DNA of 64,000 bases from Epithemia pelagica (GCA_946965045.2 OX337228.1:3286001-3350000); one strand, 5' to 3'. Counted from the stretch's first letter, positions 1-13,427 are shown. Program-made: numbers and translations. The notes: a model not told the origin generated them from the sequence alone.

Positions 1-302
1 TCGGCAATCCGCAAAAAGAACTGAGGACTTCGGATCACTTGAAAGGCGCGCTTTACGGCAGAGGGCAAGTCGTAGGGTTTCGCATCCACCAATTTATCAA
101 TCATTTCGTCCATTAATGCCATCTCCTGTGCAGTGGGCATGCGTTGATTGCCTTCCAAACGTGACGATGAGCCCGCGAGCACAACTGAGCTCGTGGCTTC
201 ACGATGCCTTCTGTAGTTTGATGGGAAAACGGAGAAGCTTGATCCACCCCAGATGGCGACGAAAAAGGTCACCATCGTTAAAAGAAAGATAATTGTCGTC
301 AT
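1..302 (-). CDS. Secreted or membrane protein, N-terminal part (gene runs off the window)
   Basis: An ATG at 302 on the minus strand opens a frame that stays open to the window edge, giving about 100 residues. Residues 1-25 start MTTIIFLLTMVTFFVAIWGG, a hydrophobic segment that looks like a signal peptide or signal anchor. It is followed by a basic, serine-rich stretch and then a more ordered part (QEMALMDEMIDKLVDAKPYD, then a segment ending FFLRIA). I do not recognise the family. The gene is divergent from the ArfGAP gene starting at 745. An organellar pre-protein is possible, but no clear ASAF-type motif is visible. The coding call rests on the open frame and the plausible N-terminus only. 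Confidence 0.55.
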   Translation of the reverse strand, partial: MTTIIFLLTMVTFFVAIWGGSSFSVFPSNYRRHREATSSVVLAGSSSRLEGNQRMPTAQEMALMDEMIDKLVDAKPYDLPSAVKRAFQVIRSPQFFLRIA

Positions 303-744
303 TTTGCTTTGATTAGCCAGAGATCAAAAACAGTTCTAGTAATACTTTGTATTGTAAGAATGGCTCATTCATCGCATTACAATCACAAAAAACGAGAAAA
401 CGATATTCACGTCCATTCATCTCGAAGTGGAGCCGGCCTTCCAATCGAACACGTACGCGTTTCTGGTCGCACGTACGTTAGCCACCATTATTCGCAGAAG
501 AGACGCGCAATCCCAAAAGTCATCGTCCGACGACCACAGCACCGAGACCTTTTTATTCCCATTCTTACTCCGTTGTTTTTTGGACGAAGGCAATCGGCCG
601 TGTTCCTTATCGGAATCTTCTCTTTACGATTTGGTCTCACGTATTCTTGATCTGATTGAAACAATCCTGTGTTGAGGGGAACCACAAGAACTATTGATCA
701 CTCTTCCAGAATTTGTCATTGTCCATCGCAAGACTAACAACAAC
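303..744. other. Divergent intergenic region
   Basis: About 440 bp between the minus-strand gene starting at 302 and the plus-strand ArfGAP starting at 745. Both promoters should lie here. Short open frames cross it, but they are basic, low-complexity and overlap in several frames, so I do not call a gene. I see no clear TATA box or repeat. Confidence 0.5.
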
Positions 745-1951
745 ATGAGCGGGAACTTACGCGACGACGGAAATATCACTGCCGCTGGTCTCGGACAGCG
801 CTGCATACCGACAAAAGAAAAAAACCAACAGTTCAAAAAGATTCGAGCCGTTCCAGCGAACCAAGTTTGTTTCGATTGTCCTGCCTTACGACCCACATGG
901 GCCTCCGTTACGTATGGTACGTCGCAGTGTTGTCACAATATTCATGGGCATTTTCTCGAAAGAGAGGGGCCGCTCACGGTTGAAAACTCCTTGTCCTCCA
1001 TTTGTAGGTGTCCTTCTATGCTTGGATTGCTCCGCAACGCACCGATCCATGGGAGTTCATACCACTTTTGTTCGAAGTGTTGATCTGGATGAGTGGACGC
1101 AGCGACAAATTGATGCTATGCGTTTGGGTGGAAATGACAATGCCAGACAGTATTTTCGGAAACATGGCCAAACAGATATGCATGGAAAGATTGAGAAAAA
1201 GTATACCAGTAAGATTGCCAAAGCGTACAAAGCAGAGCTCCTTAGCTTGGTAAGCGGTGAAGCAAGCAAGAGAGGGGAAGCGGGCGCGACCACACAAACG
1301 ACCACAGAAGCGACACCCAATCTCTTGCTCAGCAATCTAGAAATTTCTTCTCAGGCAGAGCAAGATGCTTTGGCTCGGGAAAAGATTGCCCAGGCCCGTG
1401 CGGCACACGCCCAGCCGGTGCAAGCTTCAGCCAAAATGGCGTCACAGCTACCTGGTGCCTCGAAATTGGTCACTAGTACGATCGGAAATGGTGCCACGAA
1501 CAAATCGGGGCAGAGCACGAATGGGAATTCTGCAAGTACTACTTCTTCATCTGCGCCAATGTTGCGCAAACCAGCATCGTCAGCTGGAAGTACCAAACTC
1601 TTTTTGAAAAAGAAGCCTTCGGGCACTTTGGGATCCAGCAAACTACGAGTGAATAAACTTGTCACTCCTGCGGCCAACAATACAGTGTCTGGACTTGACG
1701 CAACCTCTGACTTTGACGATTTCGGGACCTCCGACACGCAACAACAAGAAGAAGAAGCAGCAGCAGTCGAAGAGGCAAAGAAGAAGAAAGCCCAAGAGGA
1801 AGAAGCTGCTCGGGCTGAACTTCAGCGACAACAAGAAGCAGCGGCTTCTGCAGTTTCTGCCGCTGCAGAAAAACAACCTGCTCCCTCGTCAATGGAGCAG
1901 GGCGTTGCGAAACTGAAGGCCATGAACTGTGACTTTTTCGCAAATATGTAG
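745..1951 (+). CDS. ArfGAP domain protein (ArfGAP2/3-like), two exons
   Basis: GTPase-activating protein for Arf GTPases, acting on the COPI vesicle cycle at the Golgi. Exons 745-916 and 1008-1951 flank a 91-bp intron (GTACGT...TTTGTAG); the product is 371 residues. The splice restores the zinc finger: CFDC, then 16 residues, then CLDC (CX2CX16CX2C), followed by the arginine-finger segment THRSMGVH and FVRS. After the ArfGAP domain (about residues 30-120) the chain is Ala/Ser/Thr/Gln-rich, with a strongly charged Glu/Ala/Lys coiled-coil-like stretch before the C-terminus, as in ArfGAP2/3-type proteins. The start at 745 is preferred over the in-frame ATG-like site at 694 because it begins the compact domain context, but 694 is not excluded. 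The gene converges on TOR with 73 bp between the stop codons. Confidence 0.88.
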
Positions 1952-2024
1952 AGTTACTTTGTTTGTACAGAATGATGTCATCCCTTCTTGAAAGTAGAGA
2001 CAATTTATCGATGTTTATTGGTCA

Positions 2025-5000
2025 CTACCAAAAAGCACACCAGCCTATGAACAGCTGGCACAGATTCTCGCTGCTTGTCGCCTGAATAATCAGTCGCTGA
2101 ACCTGGTCCTGGACAACTAGGGGGTCCTCTCCGTCCCGGCTATCAGGAAAGTCGGTACCTGTGAGCTTGTCCTGAACCCTTCGTATAACTTTCAGAGCTT
2201 TTTCATTAAGAGCACCCTCGTGGGTTGCCGCATCCTCTCCATCCAGCAAGGACATTACTTCTCTTTGAAGCATACTTCGCTCCATTCGAGAACGTGCTAG
2301 TGAACCTTCGAACGCGGACGATTCAGATCGTCCACCGGCTGTTTGTCCACCACCTGCAATACTCGATATCCGGTCATCCAGTACTACATTTGCGGCCAAA
2401 GTCTGTATGTCAGCGAAAATTTGCATCGAACGAGCACGGGAGCGCGGACCCCCGATGGCTAAACCATCATCTTGTCCTCCACCACCATCACGGCCACTCG
2501 GATCGTTTTCGTCATCCTCTTCCAGAATAGGGGGTCCAGATGGCCCTCCCATTTGACGACTTACTGGAGCCGCACTGCTACTTGGACCACCGACGCCGCT
2601 TTGACGGCTTCCTCCAGCCCCCCGACGCCGGGTACTTGAGGTACTGACAGAAAACGTATGCGAATCGTTGGCGGAGACGTCTGCTAGACGCCAACTGATT
2701 AAGGGATCGTAAACAAAAGCTTCCAGCATAGCAACAAGGGAATCCCGACTGTCACGTAGGACCGTCATGGTACGTTCACAGGTGCTCCTGTAGCTACCTT
2801 CAATTCCTGAAACTTCCATTGCTTTGATTAACATCCGCGTTAAGCGGAAAGGTACCTTTCAATGTCAAATAAATAAGAAAAGAAAATGATTCGACAAGTT
2901 CGCGTCAACACATTCTGGACGATCTCCACGTACCTTCTCGGGAAACTTATCGCGGTTCTTTGCCACCTCAAAACAGTCACCAAAATCAATGTGAAGAACT
3001 CTACCTGAAACTTCGTCCAGCAGCAAGTTTGATGGATGACGATCGCCCAAACCAAGAATGTACCCGACCATTGACATAACAGCAAGGCTCCTTGTGAATG
3101 TTGTTCGGCGCTCGAGCCATTCCTCACTGTTTGTACTTTTGAGCCAAAGAATCTCGTACAAGTCATCACCGGAGCCAATCGTGTTCTTCAGAGCTTGGGT
3201 AAAGACTTCTACCTTCTGCATCACCGTAAGTAACTCATAATCTGGAGCTATTTTCAACATTTCCCGATTCTCGGAGTTCAACGGAATCCCCTTTGATTGT
3301 CGATAGTCTCTTATGAGGCTATGAAATGTATCTGTGTGTGGAACCCAGCCGACAAGACCACAATTGTGCGAGAGGGGCGCTATCGCATATCTTTGGATAT
3401 TCAAATCATGTTTCTTTGTCTGTGGATCGCGAGCTAGCAATGCATTTACAAGTCCAAAGAGTTGCATCACTCTCTCGTCTTGCCGGAGATCTTCGTGACC
3501 TTTCAGAAGGTAAACATAATCCTTTCCGTCGCTTCCTCTGAGTGTAATTTTACGCGGTCTCTGCTTGCTCGTAATCACGTGAACTTTAGGAACAAACTTG
3601 TGAATTTTCACGTATGAGCCATCTACCCGATAGGACCCAGGTACACCCAGTTCAAGATTAGTCGCTCCACTTAGAGCCGGAGAACATTGACTCAATTCAA
3701 GTTTCGTCAACGACGGCAGTTGTTTATTTATACGTCGAAATACTGTGTAGTAGATATCCCAGGCTTTGTTGATCGCTGCAAAGAAGCCTCATTACTTGTC
3801 AGGCGACTATTCCGACAACACAAGCATTAACACACCCCGTTTTATCCTTGTCCTACGGGAGGAGCAAGCGCTTACCTGTTTCCGCTTCTTCATTCTGTCG
3901 AAGCCTGGCATGTTCGGCCGATTCGTATCGTTGGTCAGTGATTCCGGGTGCCTCGGTCAAGCGGAGATACTCTCTAATATGGAAGTGGGCCTTTGCAAGA
4001 TCTTGTCCGAATACGGACAGGAACTCGTTTTCTCTTTGAGTCTCAGCTCCTCGCTCGAGGTTGCTGTGAAGCGGTAGAAGCAGTTCCAGCATAGCTGAAA
4101 AATTGCCATCACCAAAGTACAACCGACTTGCATCTTCTAGTCCCTCGTGCCACGTTTCAAGCCAGAGTATGGCGACTCGAATTAGCTCCGCCGAAACGAG
4201 AAGAGCTTCATTGACCAATTCACTAGAATGAGCACGTAGAGAATTCATTAAACTTTGAGCGGCACTTTTTCGTTCCGCCACAGGTGACTTCAACAAGACG
4301 GACAAAGGGTAGATGAAAGCTTGTGCATGGGCTTGGCCTAGCTTTACCAAGAGAGGGTGCAAAACTGATCGAACGGCTGGTTGCTTGATGTGAATCCTCG
4401 CAAGCAGCTGCGGAAGAATACCAAGCCAAGCTTCAATAGCAATGTTGCCAATGGAAGCGTTTATGACTTTGGCAACATCTTGAACACCCGCGAATCGAAA
4501 GAGGCAGGTCAGCAGATTCAATAGGTCTTGCTGGACCGAGGCACTCCATCTTATTGTTCCAAGGCTTATTGCATTGACAAACCCTTCCACCGCTGCAACA
4601 ACGTGGTTGCGTAACGTCCTTTCTGACAAACGAGTAGGCACCGACGAGTGAAACTTCTGCGGGGAATGATCTCCTTCGCTGGATTGGAGAGCAATTCGAA
4701 AGTTAAGCAATGCCCAAGCATGCCAAGCCTTGTAGCCACAATCGTTAAGGGACGTTGCCCGCTTGTACGCAGCAAGTACTTCAATTTGGAGCTCTTCGGG
4801 AATATATGAATTGGGCGAGAGTTTGGTTGCAATCTTCCATTCACCGAGCTCTACCCAGCATCTGCTCAAGAGCTGTGTCTCTTCCAAGCTCCCACAATGT
4901 GAAACCATGTCTACCACTGAACAGAAGCGACTAAGTCGAGTCAAAGCTTCCTCTCTTCGATGTGTATACCACAGGTGTCGCACGAACGCGTCGTAAAGTT

Positions 5001-8000
5001 GATATTGTGTTGCCAATTTCACTAAACCTCCTGCATCTGCCACTATCGACTTGCTCAGATGCTCGTGCTGTGGGCCATAGTTTGAAATGGATGCTATCAA
5101 GTCACCCTGAAGGATGCGTTCGATGACCGGTGAATGAGAAGATTCACGAAGTCGCCCAAAATCTAAGCCCAAATCAATTGAGTCTGACAGACCGAAGGCC
5201 GGCCCATTGATATCCGCATTCATTGCTTGCAGCGGATCTAGAAGAACCCATTCCGCAAACTTGTGTCGTTGTGCCTGACGTGACAACTCGCTGAGTGTTA
5301 GAATGGAATCAATATCATCTTCAGGACCAAGAACAAGAGATCTAACTGAAAGTATCGCAGAATGGACCTCAGCATCTCGGCGACAACCAGCAAGCCTATC
5401 TCGCCACACAGCGAGAAGGCGTTGCCGAGCATCGAGGTGACTAGGCCGGTTTGCCGGGTGAAGATGAGATCCTTGGATTGATCGTTCTTCAACCTTCCTT
5501 AATTCTATAATTTCTTCCATTTCTGCCACACATTGAGCTGTCACCTGCATAGAAAAACCATTCGATTCAGCATCATCAAGCAAAGTGAAAGACTCTAAGC
5601 CACATACACGTACCATACTGGGATATGCTCTGTTGTACGACTCTGCAAGAAGCGCTGTTAGACGACCATCCATTGCCTTCCGAGCTGCATCAATTGCATC
5701 GGCAGCTTTGGCCCATTGTCTGCCATGAATGAACGAGACTGCACTGTAAAAAGCACCATCAAATTCAACTTGTGTCTTGGTCGTGTCAGCTACCAACATG
5801 GATGTTCCGGACAAGCCTGCCGAAATTTCGTTCCCACCTTTGACCAGTTCGCTAGCAAACCTCTCTAAATCTTCCCATTTGCCAAGTCGCCACGCGGCAT
5901 GAGCACACATCCGCATCGCTTTCCGCTGACCTCGCGGAGAAGCCCATTCATCTCCTCGTTTGTCGCCGGCTCGTCCACTGAGAGCTTCCCAGTTCTGTTC
6001 ACCCAGTTCAAGGACTTTTCGCCATTCTCCGCTCGCATCCAAGCACCGCATACAACCGAGCACGGCCTCAAAATTGTTGCTGTCTCTCTCAAGTTTTCTT
6101 TCGTAAACTGCCAAAGCCTCAGCCCAGGAACCCAGCTTCGCAAGCCAAAGTTCCTGTTTCGCTGTGATGTCCAAGCCATCACGATTTTCGTTCTTTCCCT
6201 CGACATTACACATAACACTATAACACATGTCATACGTTTGCTGTTTTGCAAACTTTGTGGATAGTTCTTCTCCAACGTAAACGTCACTGACCAATGCCTC
6301 ACCCAAACTCGAAACCTTGAGAATTCCCAGAGCAGCGTCTTGAAGATCCAGTTTACGATTTATGCTGATGAGAGATTCAGCGACGGAAGCATAAGCCTGT
6401 GCGGTGGTTTCACCAGTGGCCCCTTGTCTATATTCGCGCTCTTTATAGTGCAGTGCTTTGGCGTATGCACGGCATTTCAATGCCAAGTTGGCGAGAATTC
6501 CAATGTCAATAGGAAGTCCACCTGTCGGCTCATGTTCCATAAATTCTGCAAGATTCAAGAGAGCCTGGAGGATTTCAGGAGATACGTTTGAGACAAAGGC
6601 TGTTTCCAGCGCATGCACAAGATTGAGACGGTAGGCTTCAGCTAGATCTCCCCAACAACAACAAAACGCGGCACTAAATAACTCTCGCGAAAGAGGTTGA
6701 TAAGCCTGTGCCAAGCTAGCGCATGCCCTCAAAGCCGGCGAAGGTGCCTGCCGGAGGAGCTCTATTGCAAGTCGCCTCATCCATTCATCCCAATCATCCA
6801 TGGAGGACCGCTGGGAAACATCCCAAGCTCTTTGAAGATTTGTCTGGTTCACTCTTCGCGTGGTCGATGAATTTTGAGACAAGTGCAAAGGAGAAGTCAT
6901 ATCAACGCCGTTCTCCCGTGCCAAGTTATTTTCGCCTTCAACTGCGACCAATGACCCACTTCTGTCAGCGATATGAATAAAATTTCGTGGACCAACAGAA
7001 TTGCCAAGCTCGTCAATAACACCATCATACATATGCAATACCGACCATACGTCAATGCCCAGCGATGTCACTTGATTTTCTCGTGCGCTTGCCGCAAAAA
7101 TGGATATCCACTCCGTGACTGCTTCTCGGACGACGGAGTCATATACAGCAAGCCAGTTGCTAAGTCCGATTAATTTGATACAGACACAAAGAGTCTCAAC
7201 CATCGCTGATACCACTGAAATATCTGAAGGAGGTTTCTCCTTGAGAACGCGTATGATTGGATGAACAACTCTCGCGGGTAACCCACGTTCATATGTGTGG
7301 TCCGTCTTTGGTGACTTCAAAGGAAAGAAGGAACCAGATAGAGCATTTGTCGGAACACATAAAGATTCAAGGAGATGCGAAACTGTTCGATAGGTCAAAA
7401 CGGAAAGGTGCAATAAGTCGGACATCGATAGCCTTGAATCGTTACTTGCCAAGATCGAAGCCAACGAATCCACTAGCTTCAGGAGCGCTGGTACCAAAAT
7501 ATGAAGGTAGTCGCTCAACACGCTCCTCAATCCACCCAGGTTGGTCAAGATTAGCGATAGCTTCTCATATTGCTCTCCCTGGTTGCTGGAAGATGACTCT
7601 CCCCAGTCGGCAACCTGCAATTCGTCGAGTGTAACAAGAATCTTTTTTACGAAACGACGAACAAAATGCTTGAATTCACCCGGAACACCGACGGCAATGT
7701 TTGATATGAGGCCAAAGATTGTGGATAAGTGCTTTGAATTCCACAGATCTTCTGTTATTTCGAAGATATCCGCTACGTAAGGGCGTAGGTGTTCTCGGAC
7801 AATAAGGCTAAGTGTCGAAAGCTGCTTCAACAGGGATTCTCTCAAAGTTGACGGGCAATTTCGAAGAGTCTTCGTGATATGTGGTACCACCGTCTCCAGG
7901 TACGGAACGCATCCAAGACCGAGGGATTTAAAAATGAACATGATTGCTTGTGCCACGGTTCCGTGGTGCACCGTGAGAGAGGGATCTCGAAAAATCCGCA

Positions 8001-11000
8001 TTAAAGCTTGAATTGCAACAGTTGGATAGAATTCTTCGTCGATAGGTGTCATTTTCCGAGCAGGTCTTAAATTTGAAACAGGTTGGGCAATCATTGCGTA
8101 TTGCTCATACATAAACAAATATGCTGGTTTATCTTCTTCGGCGGCTCCTGAAATTCTAGGGTTGTCAGGTATGGCAAGTTTTCGCATGGAATTATCGTAG
8201 CCCGCCGAGGTATGTTCGGTCGCAAGATCTGTGTGATCTGTTTCTTCGAAGTACGCCCCCCCTACGGCACCACGCTTACGAGTCCTGGAAGCGATCGAGA
8301 AGTATCGATCAGGGTCAAGTGCTCCTAGAATGCCCAATGTTCGGATAACTTCTCTTCGTAGTGACCAAGGAGCTCTTTTGGTTGCGGGCAAGATATCAGT
8401 TGCTTGTGAGAGAAGTCGAGGGTATTCGAGGTATGGCATAACGTATCCAGTCGATCCAGCTATCTGGCCCAGTGTTCGTAAGCTTGTTCTTTGTTTGCTT
8501 GCAGAGCTGTTGTCCAGCATGATTTTAAGGACATGTGGAATAATTTTGTGAACCCATGGCTTCAAGGCTACTCCTGTGGCAAGAGCTAAATCTCCGAGGG
8601 CTTCAAGCGATGCAGCCGCCAAACGAGGTGGTGCTGAAGCATCTAGCGGTAACGCAGTTATCAGATGAGCCAAAACGGGGTGAACCAGTCTCTGCAAGGC
8701 TTTCGCACGGAGAAACACAACCAATAGGCGTGTTGCCTCTTCCCGTCCACGACCAGTGTCAACACCGCAGTTGAGTTCCGTGATGAGATTTTCAAGAAAG
8801 ATTCGAAGCACCGGTAGTATTATTGCGGGATTCATCGATGACAGCCTACCAAGTAGGCGCAATCCAGCTGCTCTTGTACTCAGGGACTCATCCTGCAGGA
8901 GAATGAACAATCTTGCAAGATGGTGACTCTGCGCTAGAAAGAGGTCATATCTTGAGTCGAATGCTTGAACAACACAGAGCCGAACACCACCAGTGGGATC
9001 AGATACCGCGACCTGCACCAAAGCGCCAAGAACTTCTTCGATAATCATTCCTGAGTAGCCGCCCCATATTTTTTTCGTTGGCGCTGGGATGAGGAGCATA
9101 CAGCAGGTTAAACAAGCAGCTCTACGTACTTCCGCAGAAGGATGCTTCATGTATTTCGCAACAACATCATTTAGGAAAGGAAGCAAGGGAACGACAGTTG
9201 AGCCATTGGAGACTCGGCCACCAAAAGATGCTAGAGTTCGCAAACTCAAAACAAGTCTGTGGACTGTTCCAGGGTCACTCCCCCAGTTCACTGCAACAAG
9301 TGCACGGGTAGACGAATTTCCGAGGCAAAAAGAGAAGAAATTTCGTATTCCAGCGAGACTCAGAGAAACTTCCTGAAGCATTCGGTCTTCAATGTCATTC
9401 TGCATTGTTGGTATAAACTGAGCTATCACATGGAGGCATTTGATTAGATCAACGCTGAGGCCAGCTTGAAACATTTTATCAATCAAATCTTTGAGGTACG
9501 GAATTGCAGAATCGCCCAAAGCCTCCACCAAGTTTGACGCACAGTAGAGAGCTGCGCTTACAGTTATGGAAGTGTTTCCTATTCCACTTCTTAAGATGTC
9601 AAAGATTTCTCCCAGTTTCTCATGCGTGATTCCACCTTGAGAGAGTTCAACCATTTTTCTTCCCGATTGCTCGGGGTCGTCACTGATCTTCAAAGTGGGC
9701 AAGTGTGTCCCACCAATTAGATTACCAGTTTCATCGTCGGTCATGGCTAAAACAAGCTGGCCAATAGCCTTGAATGCTGTTGGGCGAACGTCAACACCAG
9801 AGCGTGTAGTTGCGATGGTTGAGGCACTTTCGACAAGGAAAACCAACGACTTTTCAAGGAAATGCCGTCCAAAGACACGGGGGCGTCTCTGAGCAAGGCG
9901 AGGGAGTAAACGAATAACTTCCAATCGGATTAGTGCTTTTGAAGATGTACAGAAGTTCATCACTCCTTGACACAACTCATTGTATCGGGGGAGAACGAAA
10001 TCTCCAGTGTACGCAAGCATCGTTGACACTACGAGTAAGGACCCGTGCTGCGATGCCTCAGCTTCTGTCACTGCTTTCCAGCCTCGTTTTTGTGAAGAGT
10101 CTTCATTGAGACCTTCCATGAGGGCGAAATGAACTTGACACAGCAGACCCGTCAAAGACAAGTGGTGTCGATCTACTAGAATCTTCAGGCACTGAGACAA
10201 AGCATCAGCTGCACAAGCTCGAACGATAGGCTGCTTGTCACGAATAGCTTCAAAAATGTGGTCAAGAAAAGCATTCGATCCTCCTTGGCCCACCGTCTGT
10301 TGACTTGTTTTTGAATGAAAAGTCGTCGGGGCATGAATGGCAAACTCTCTAAGTGCCAGGCATGCTGCTAGTCTGAATATCCAATGAAGTTGAGCTAAAA
10401 ATCAGCTTCCTCTGCGACCAAAATTGAAGACGACATCACACATACCTGCGATCTGATCGATCCGTTCGGAGCCACTCCAATGCCCTTGTAACTTCTGACT
10501 CAACTGCATCAACGACAATGAACAAGTTAGCTCGTGAAGCACCGTGATCAAGGACGTACGCCTCGTTAAACTTACCTAAGTCAACATTAGCCGGTCGCCT
10601 GGCCATCTTACCCAAAGCCGACGTTACAGATGATAGAAATTCAAAGTCCCCTCCAGCAGTACGTAAAGCCTGCGAGAGAGTATTCGCAAACTTGATGGAC
10701 TTCTTTTCCTCGTCCACAGATGGAGCAGCAAGCAGAGCATGCACTGCTGTAAGACCAGCTAAGCGCCTTTCTTGGTCATTGCAATCATGGACCAGTCCAA
10801 AAACAGCGGTGAACACTTGCGACTCCACATAACCAAAGTCTTCCGGGGACATTTCGTGTGCCAACGTCCATAAAAGGGAAGCCAATTCATTCGCCGCTCG
10901 CTGGTTCTCACGGTCACGTTTCGATATTCTAGAAAATGAAGATAACTGCTGAACGAGAGCAGGGCCATGAGTACTGCTTTGGCTCGTAATGCCTGCCACA

Positions 11001-11686
11001 CCTGAAACTCCTGCCGAGGATGCGTGCGGATTAGAAGACTCAGGTGACCCTGCCAACCAAACACGATGGAATAAAGACTGTTGCCCAGAAACATCGCCAC
11101 TTCCATTCATATCAGTGGATTGGGGAGCAATTACTCGAAGATGAGGAGCTGTCTCCAGTAAGTTCTTGGCATGTTGTGGATCCTCTTCGTTAACGGAAGC
11201 CTCAGCAATGGTTGGAGTCCGCAGTTGAGCCGATGATTTTAACGAAGTTCGGGGAGGATAGAAGTATGGTGCAAGACCGACGGAACTGTGAGAGGGAAAA
11301 TCAACGCGAGTTTGATCAAAGAGGGATGACTCCAATCTATTAGGTCCGATATCATCAGTCGAAGGTAGTGTTGTCCCTCGCTTTGGACTAGAGCGACCGA
11401 GCCCTCTTTTTCTTGGGTTTCTTTTATTCGTTTCAATGAAGCTTATGAGGGAAGCTGTGTCAATGTGCTCATTCCGACTGAGAACCGCAATGTCGACAAA
11501 GGAATCGTGGTAGTCGTCCCATGGGTCTGATGATGTTAGTGTGGCGTCGTCAGACGATATCGTAAAACTCGATGGACTTGACCAAGCTGCAGCAATATTT
11601 TTGCGTCGAACCTCCATGCATATTGTCTTTACAGGACTCTCGTACGTATTCGACCCGCCAGCTCCGATGCTGTTTGACACTGACAT
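2025..11686 (-). CDS. TOR: Target of rapamycin (TOR) kinase, four exons
   Basis: PI3K-related Ser/Thr kinase, core of the TOR complexes controlling growth with nutrient status. Exons on the minus strand: 11686-10446, 10372-3876, 3775-2934, 2855-2025; all introns are 73-99 bp with GT-AG ends and the joined frame is exact, giving about 3136 residues (typical TOR about 2400-2600). Order: Ser-rich N-terminus, long HEAT-repeat array, FAT region, FRB ([13 protein letters not shown]; the Ser that limits rapamycin binding and the Trp in KAWDIYY are present), kinase domain around 2600-2900 ([15 protein letters not shown]), then a Gly/Ser-rich spacer of roughly 150 residues, and FATC ending LFIGWCAFW. 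That C-terminus separates TOR from ATM, ATR and DNA-PK. The upstream GTG/ATG region was inspected; the ATG at 11686 is the first good start. Confidence 0.95.
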
Positions 11687-12083
11687 AAAAACCACGGAGT
11701 TGGATGAGGCAACAACAGAAAAGGGAAAGAAACATCATCACCATGTCGAAGGTTTTTACCTGCAGAATGAACAGACGTAGACATTTTATGTTAGACGTGG
11801 AGATCTGAGCAATGTTTTAGGAGATCCAATTGCATGGAGTTTCTGTATTCTAGTAAGAGTAGATGCTAAACGTCCCGATCGCCTGCGCCATGGTCGGGTT
11901 GGGAACACATGTATCTCTGATGGGCACGGTGGTTCGTGTCTCGTCCTCGGATGGGCAATATTCTGAGCTCCTGCTTTTGAGGTAGCTCTGCTAGCTACAG
12001 TCCCATCCATCTATTCCAGAGTGCTAAGGCTCCTACGAGCCAAGGTACCAATAAAACACTCTAAATTATGCTTGGTCGGCAAT
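11687..12083. other. Intergenic region, TOR 5' side and transacylase 3' side
   Basis: About 400 bp between two minus-strand genes, expected to hold the 3' UTR of the transacylase gene and the TOR promoter. No repeat, RNA gene or convincing ORF was seen. Confidence 0.5.
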
Positions 12084-13160
12084 CTATACTTCTATGTTGG
12101 TGCATTTTGCGGTCTTGTCAAATCGTCGAAGGATACCAGCAGTGACCTTACCGGGACCAAGCTCATATGCTTCCTCAAAACCACTAGAAAGCATCAAGTC
12201 CATGGTGTTTTCCCAAAGAACCGGAGAGGTCACCTGCGTTGCCAAAAGTTTCTTCATCGTCTCTGGGTCAGAATGAGGTTTAGCATCAACATTGCTGATG
12301 ACTGGTATGCGAGGTTTCTTCAATTCCACACCTGCCAGAACTTCCTCCAAGGACGCTACTGCAGGCGCCATAAAGTCAGTGTGGAAGGCCCCAGCTACCG
12401 CCAACTTGACTGTCATGCGGGCCTTGAATTCTGGCTTTGCCAGTTCTTCTACAGAGGCACATGCAACAGTCGTTCCAGATACGGCATAGTTACCATTGCA
12501 CAGGAAATTAGCGATTTGGATTTGCTCACCGCTCTTCTCAGAGGCCATTGCGCACAGCTCCGAAACTTTGCCTTTATCGAGACCAATCACAGACACCATG
12601 CCGGTATCAACAGCATCTGAAGCAGCTTGCATAGCTTCGCCGCGAATCTTCGTGATCTTGACACCGTCGGCAAAAGAAAGGGCACCCGCGAAACAGAGTG
12701 CTGAATATTCCCCAAGAGACAGACCCATTGCACATGTGGCGGCGTCAACAGCTTCTTGTCCGGATTCTTGACGAAGCTTTTCCACTGCGGCCATACTAGC
12801 CACAAAAATTGCAGGTTGCGAGATGACAGTAGAGTCCAATTTCTCTTTTGGCCCCTCCGTACATACTTGAAGAAGATCGTATCCGAGGATTTCGCTTGCT
12901 TCATCAAAAAGTTCCTTCGCTTTTGGGACTTCCTTCACAACATCACCACACATGCCCACGAATTGTGCCCCTTGTCCGGGAAACATGAAAGCAACTTTCG
13001 ATGTAAAATCATCGAAGTCGTTATCACTGGAGCTATGGAGATTGCTGATCTGAAATGCTCCTGCAGTCCATCGAGAAGTGATTGATCGATGCGTCGTTGG
13101 TACAAACGCAAACGCTACTCTGAACAACGCAAAAGAAGCAAAAACTGCAGAACGAGTCAT
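12084..13160 (-). CDS. fabD: Plastid malonyl-CoA:acyl carrier protein transacylase
   Basis: Moves the malonyl group from CoA to acyl carrier protein, feeding type II fatty-acid synthesis in the plastid. The single-exon frame gives 358 residues; the mature part matches the family length of about 310. Family motifs seen: FPGQGAQ near residue 60, the nucleophile elbow GLSLGEYSAL (Ser of GxSxG), and the catalytic His in AGAFHTDFM. The N-terminus is hydrophobic and carries AFAFVP, matching the diatom ASAFAP-type boundary between signal peptide and transit peptide, so import through the complex plastid is likely. The Leu in GLSLG replaces the bacterial His of GHSLG, as in plant plastid enzymes. It lies upstream of TOR on the same strand, with no functional link evident. 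Confidence 0.93.
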   Translation of the reverse strand: MTRSAVFASFALFRVAFAFVPTTHRSITSRWTAGAFQISNLHSSSDNDFDDFTSKVAFMFPGQGAQFVGMCGDVVKEVPKAKELFDEASEILGYDLLQVCTEGPKEKLDSTVISQPAIFVASMAAVEKLRQESGQEAVDAATCAMGLSLGEYSALCFAGALSFADGVKITKIRGEAMQAASDAVDTGMVSVIGLDKGKVSELCAMASEKSGEQIQIANFLCNGNYAVSGTTVACASVEELAKPEFKARMTVKLAVAGAFHTDFMAPAVASLEEVLAGVELKKPRIPVISNVDAKPHSDPETMKKLLATQVTSPVLWENTMDLMLSSGFEEAYELGPGKVTAGILRRFDKTAKCTNIEV

Positions 13161-13427
13161 GATTTCCTTCGGTAAGTTGCTTCAGAAATATGTTTCGGTA
13201 TCCCCTTCGTTAAAAATTGTGTGTTACGGTGAACGATCAACCCGGATCTCCGATATGAAATAGATGTATCTTCGCCGTCGACATGCACAACATCGATCAT
13301 CTACGATGCGATGTACGTCACAGCAATCCTGTCCAGTGATATCAGACGTCATCTTCTATCCGCTATGTACTGGTCAGAAGATTTTGTGGATCTACGTCTA
13401 TCCTACGTAGCCCAGTACCAGAAGCCT

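Noticed and set aside
309-675. Overlapping open frames between the first two genes
   Set aside because: Basic, low-complexity, no motif, and in conflict with each other; the region is better read as two divergent promoters.
12714-12745. GLSLG in place of bacterial GHSLG at the transacylase nucleophile
   Set aside because: Plant plastid enzymes have the same Leu; the catalytic Ser and the later His are present, so it is normal for the plastid form.
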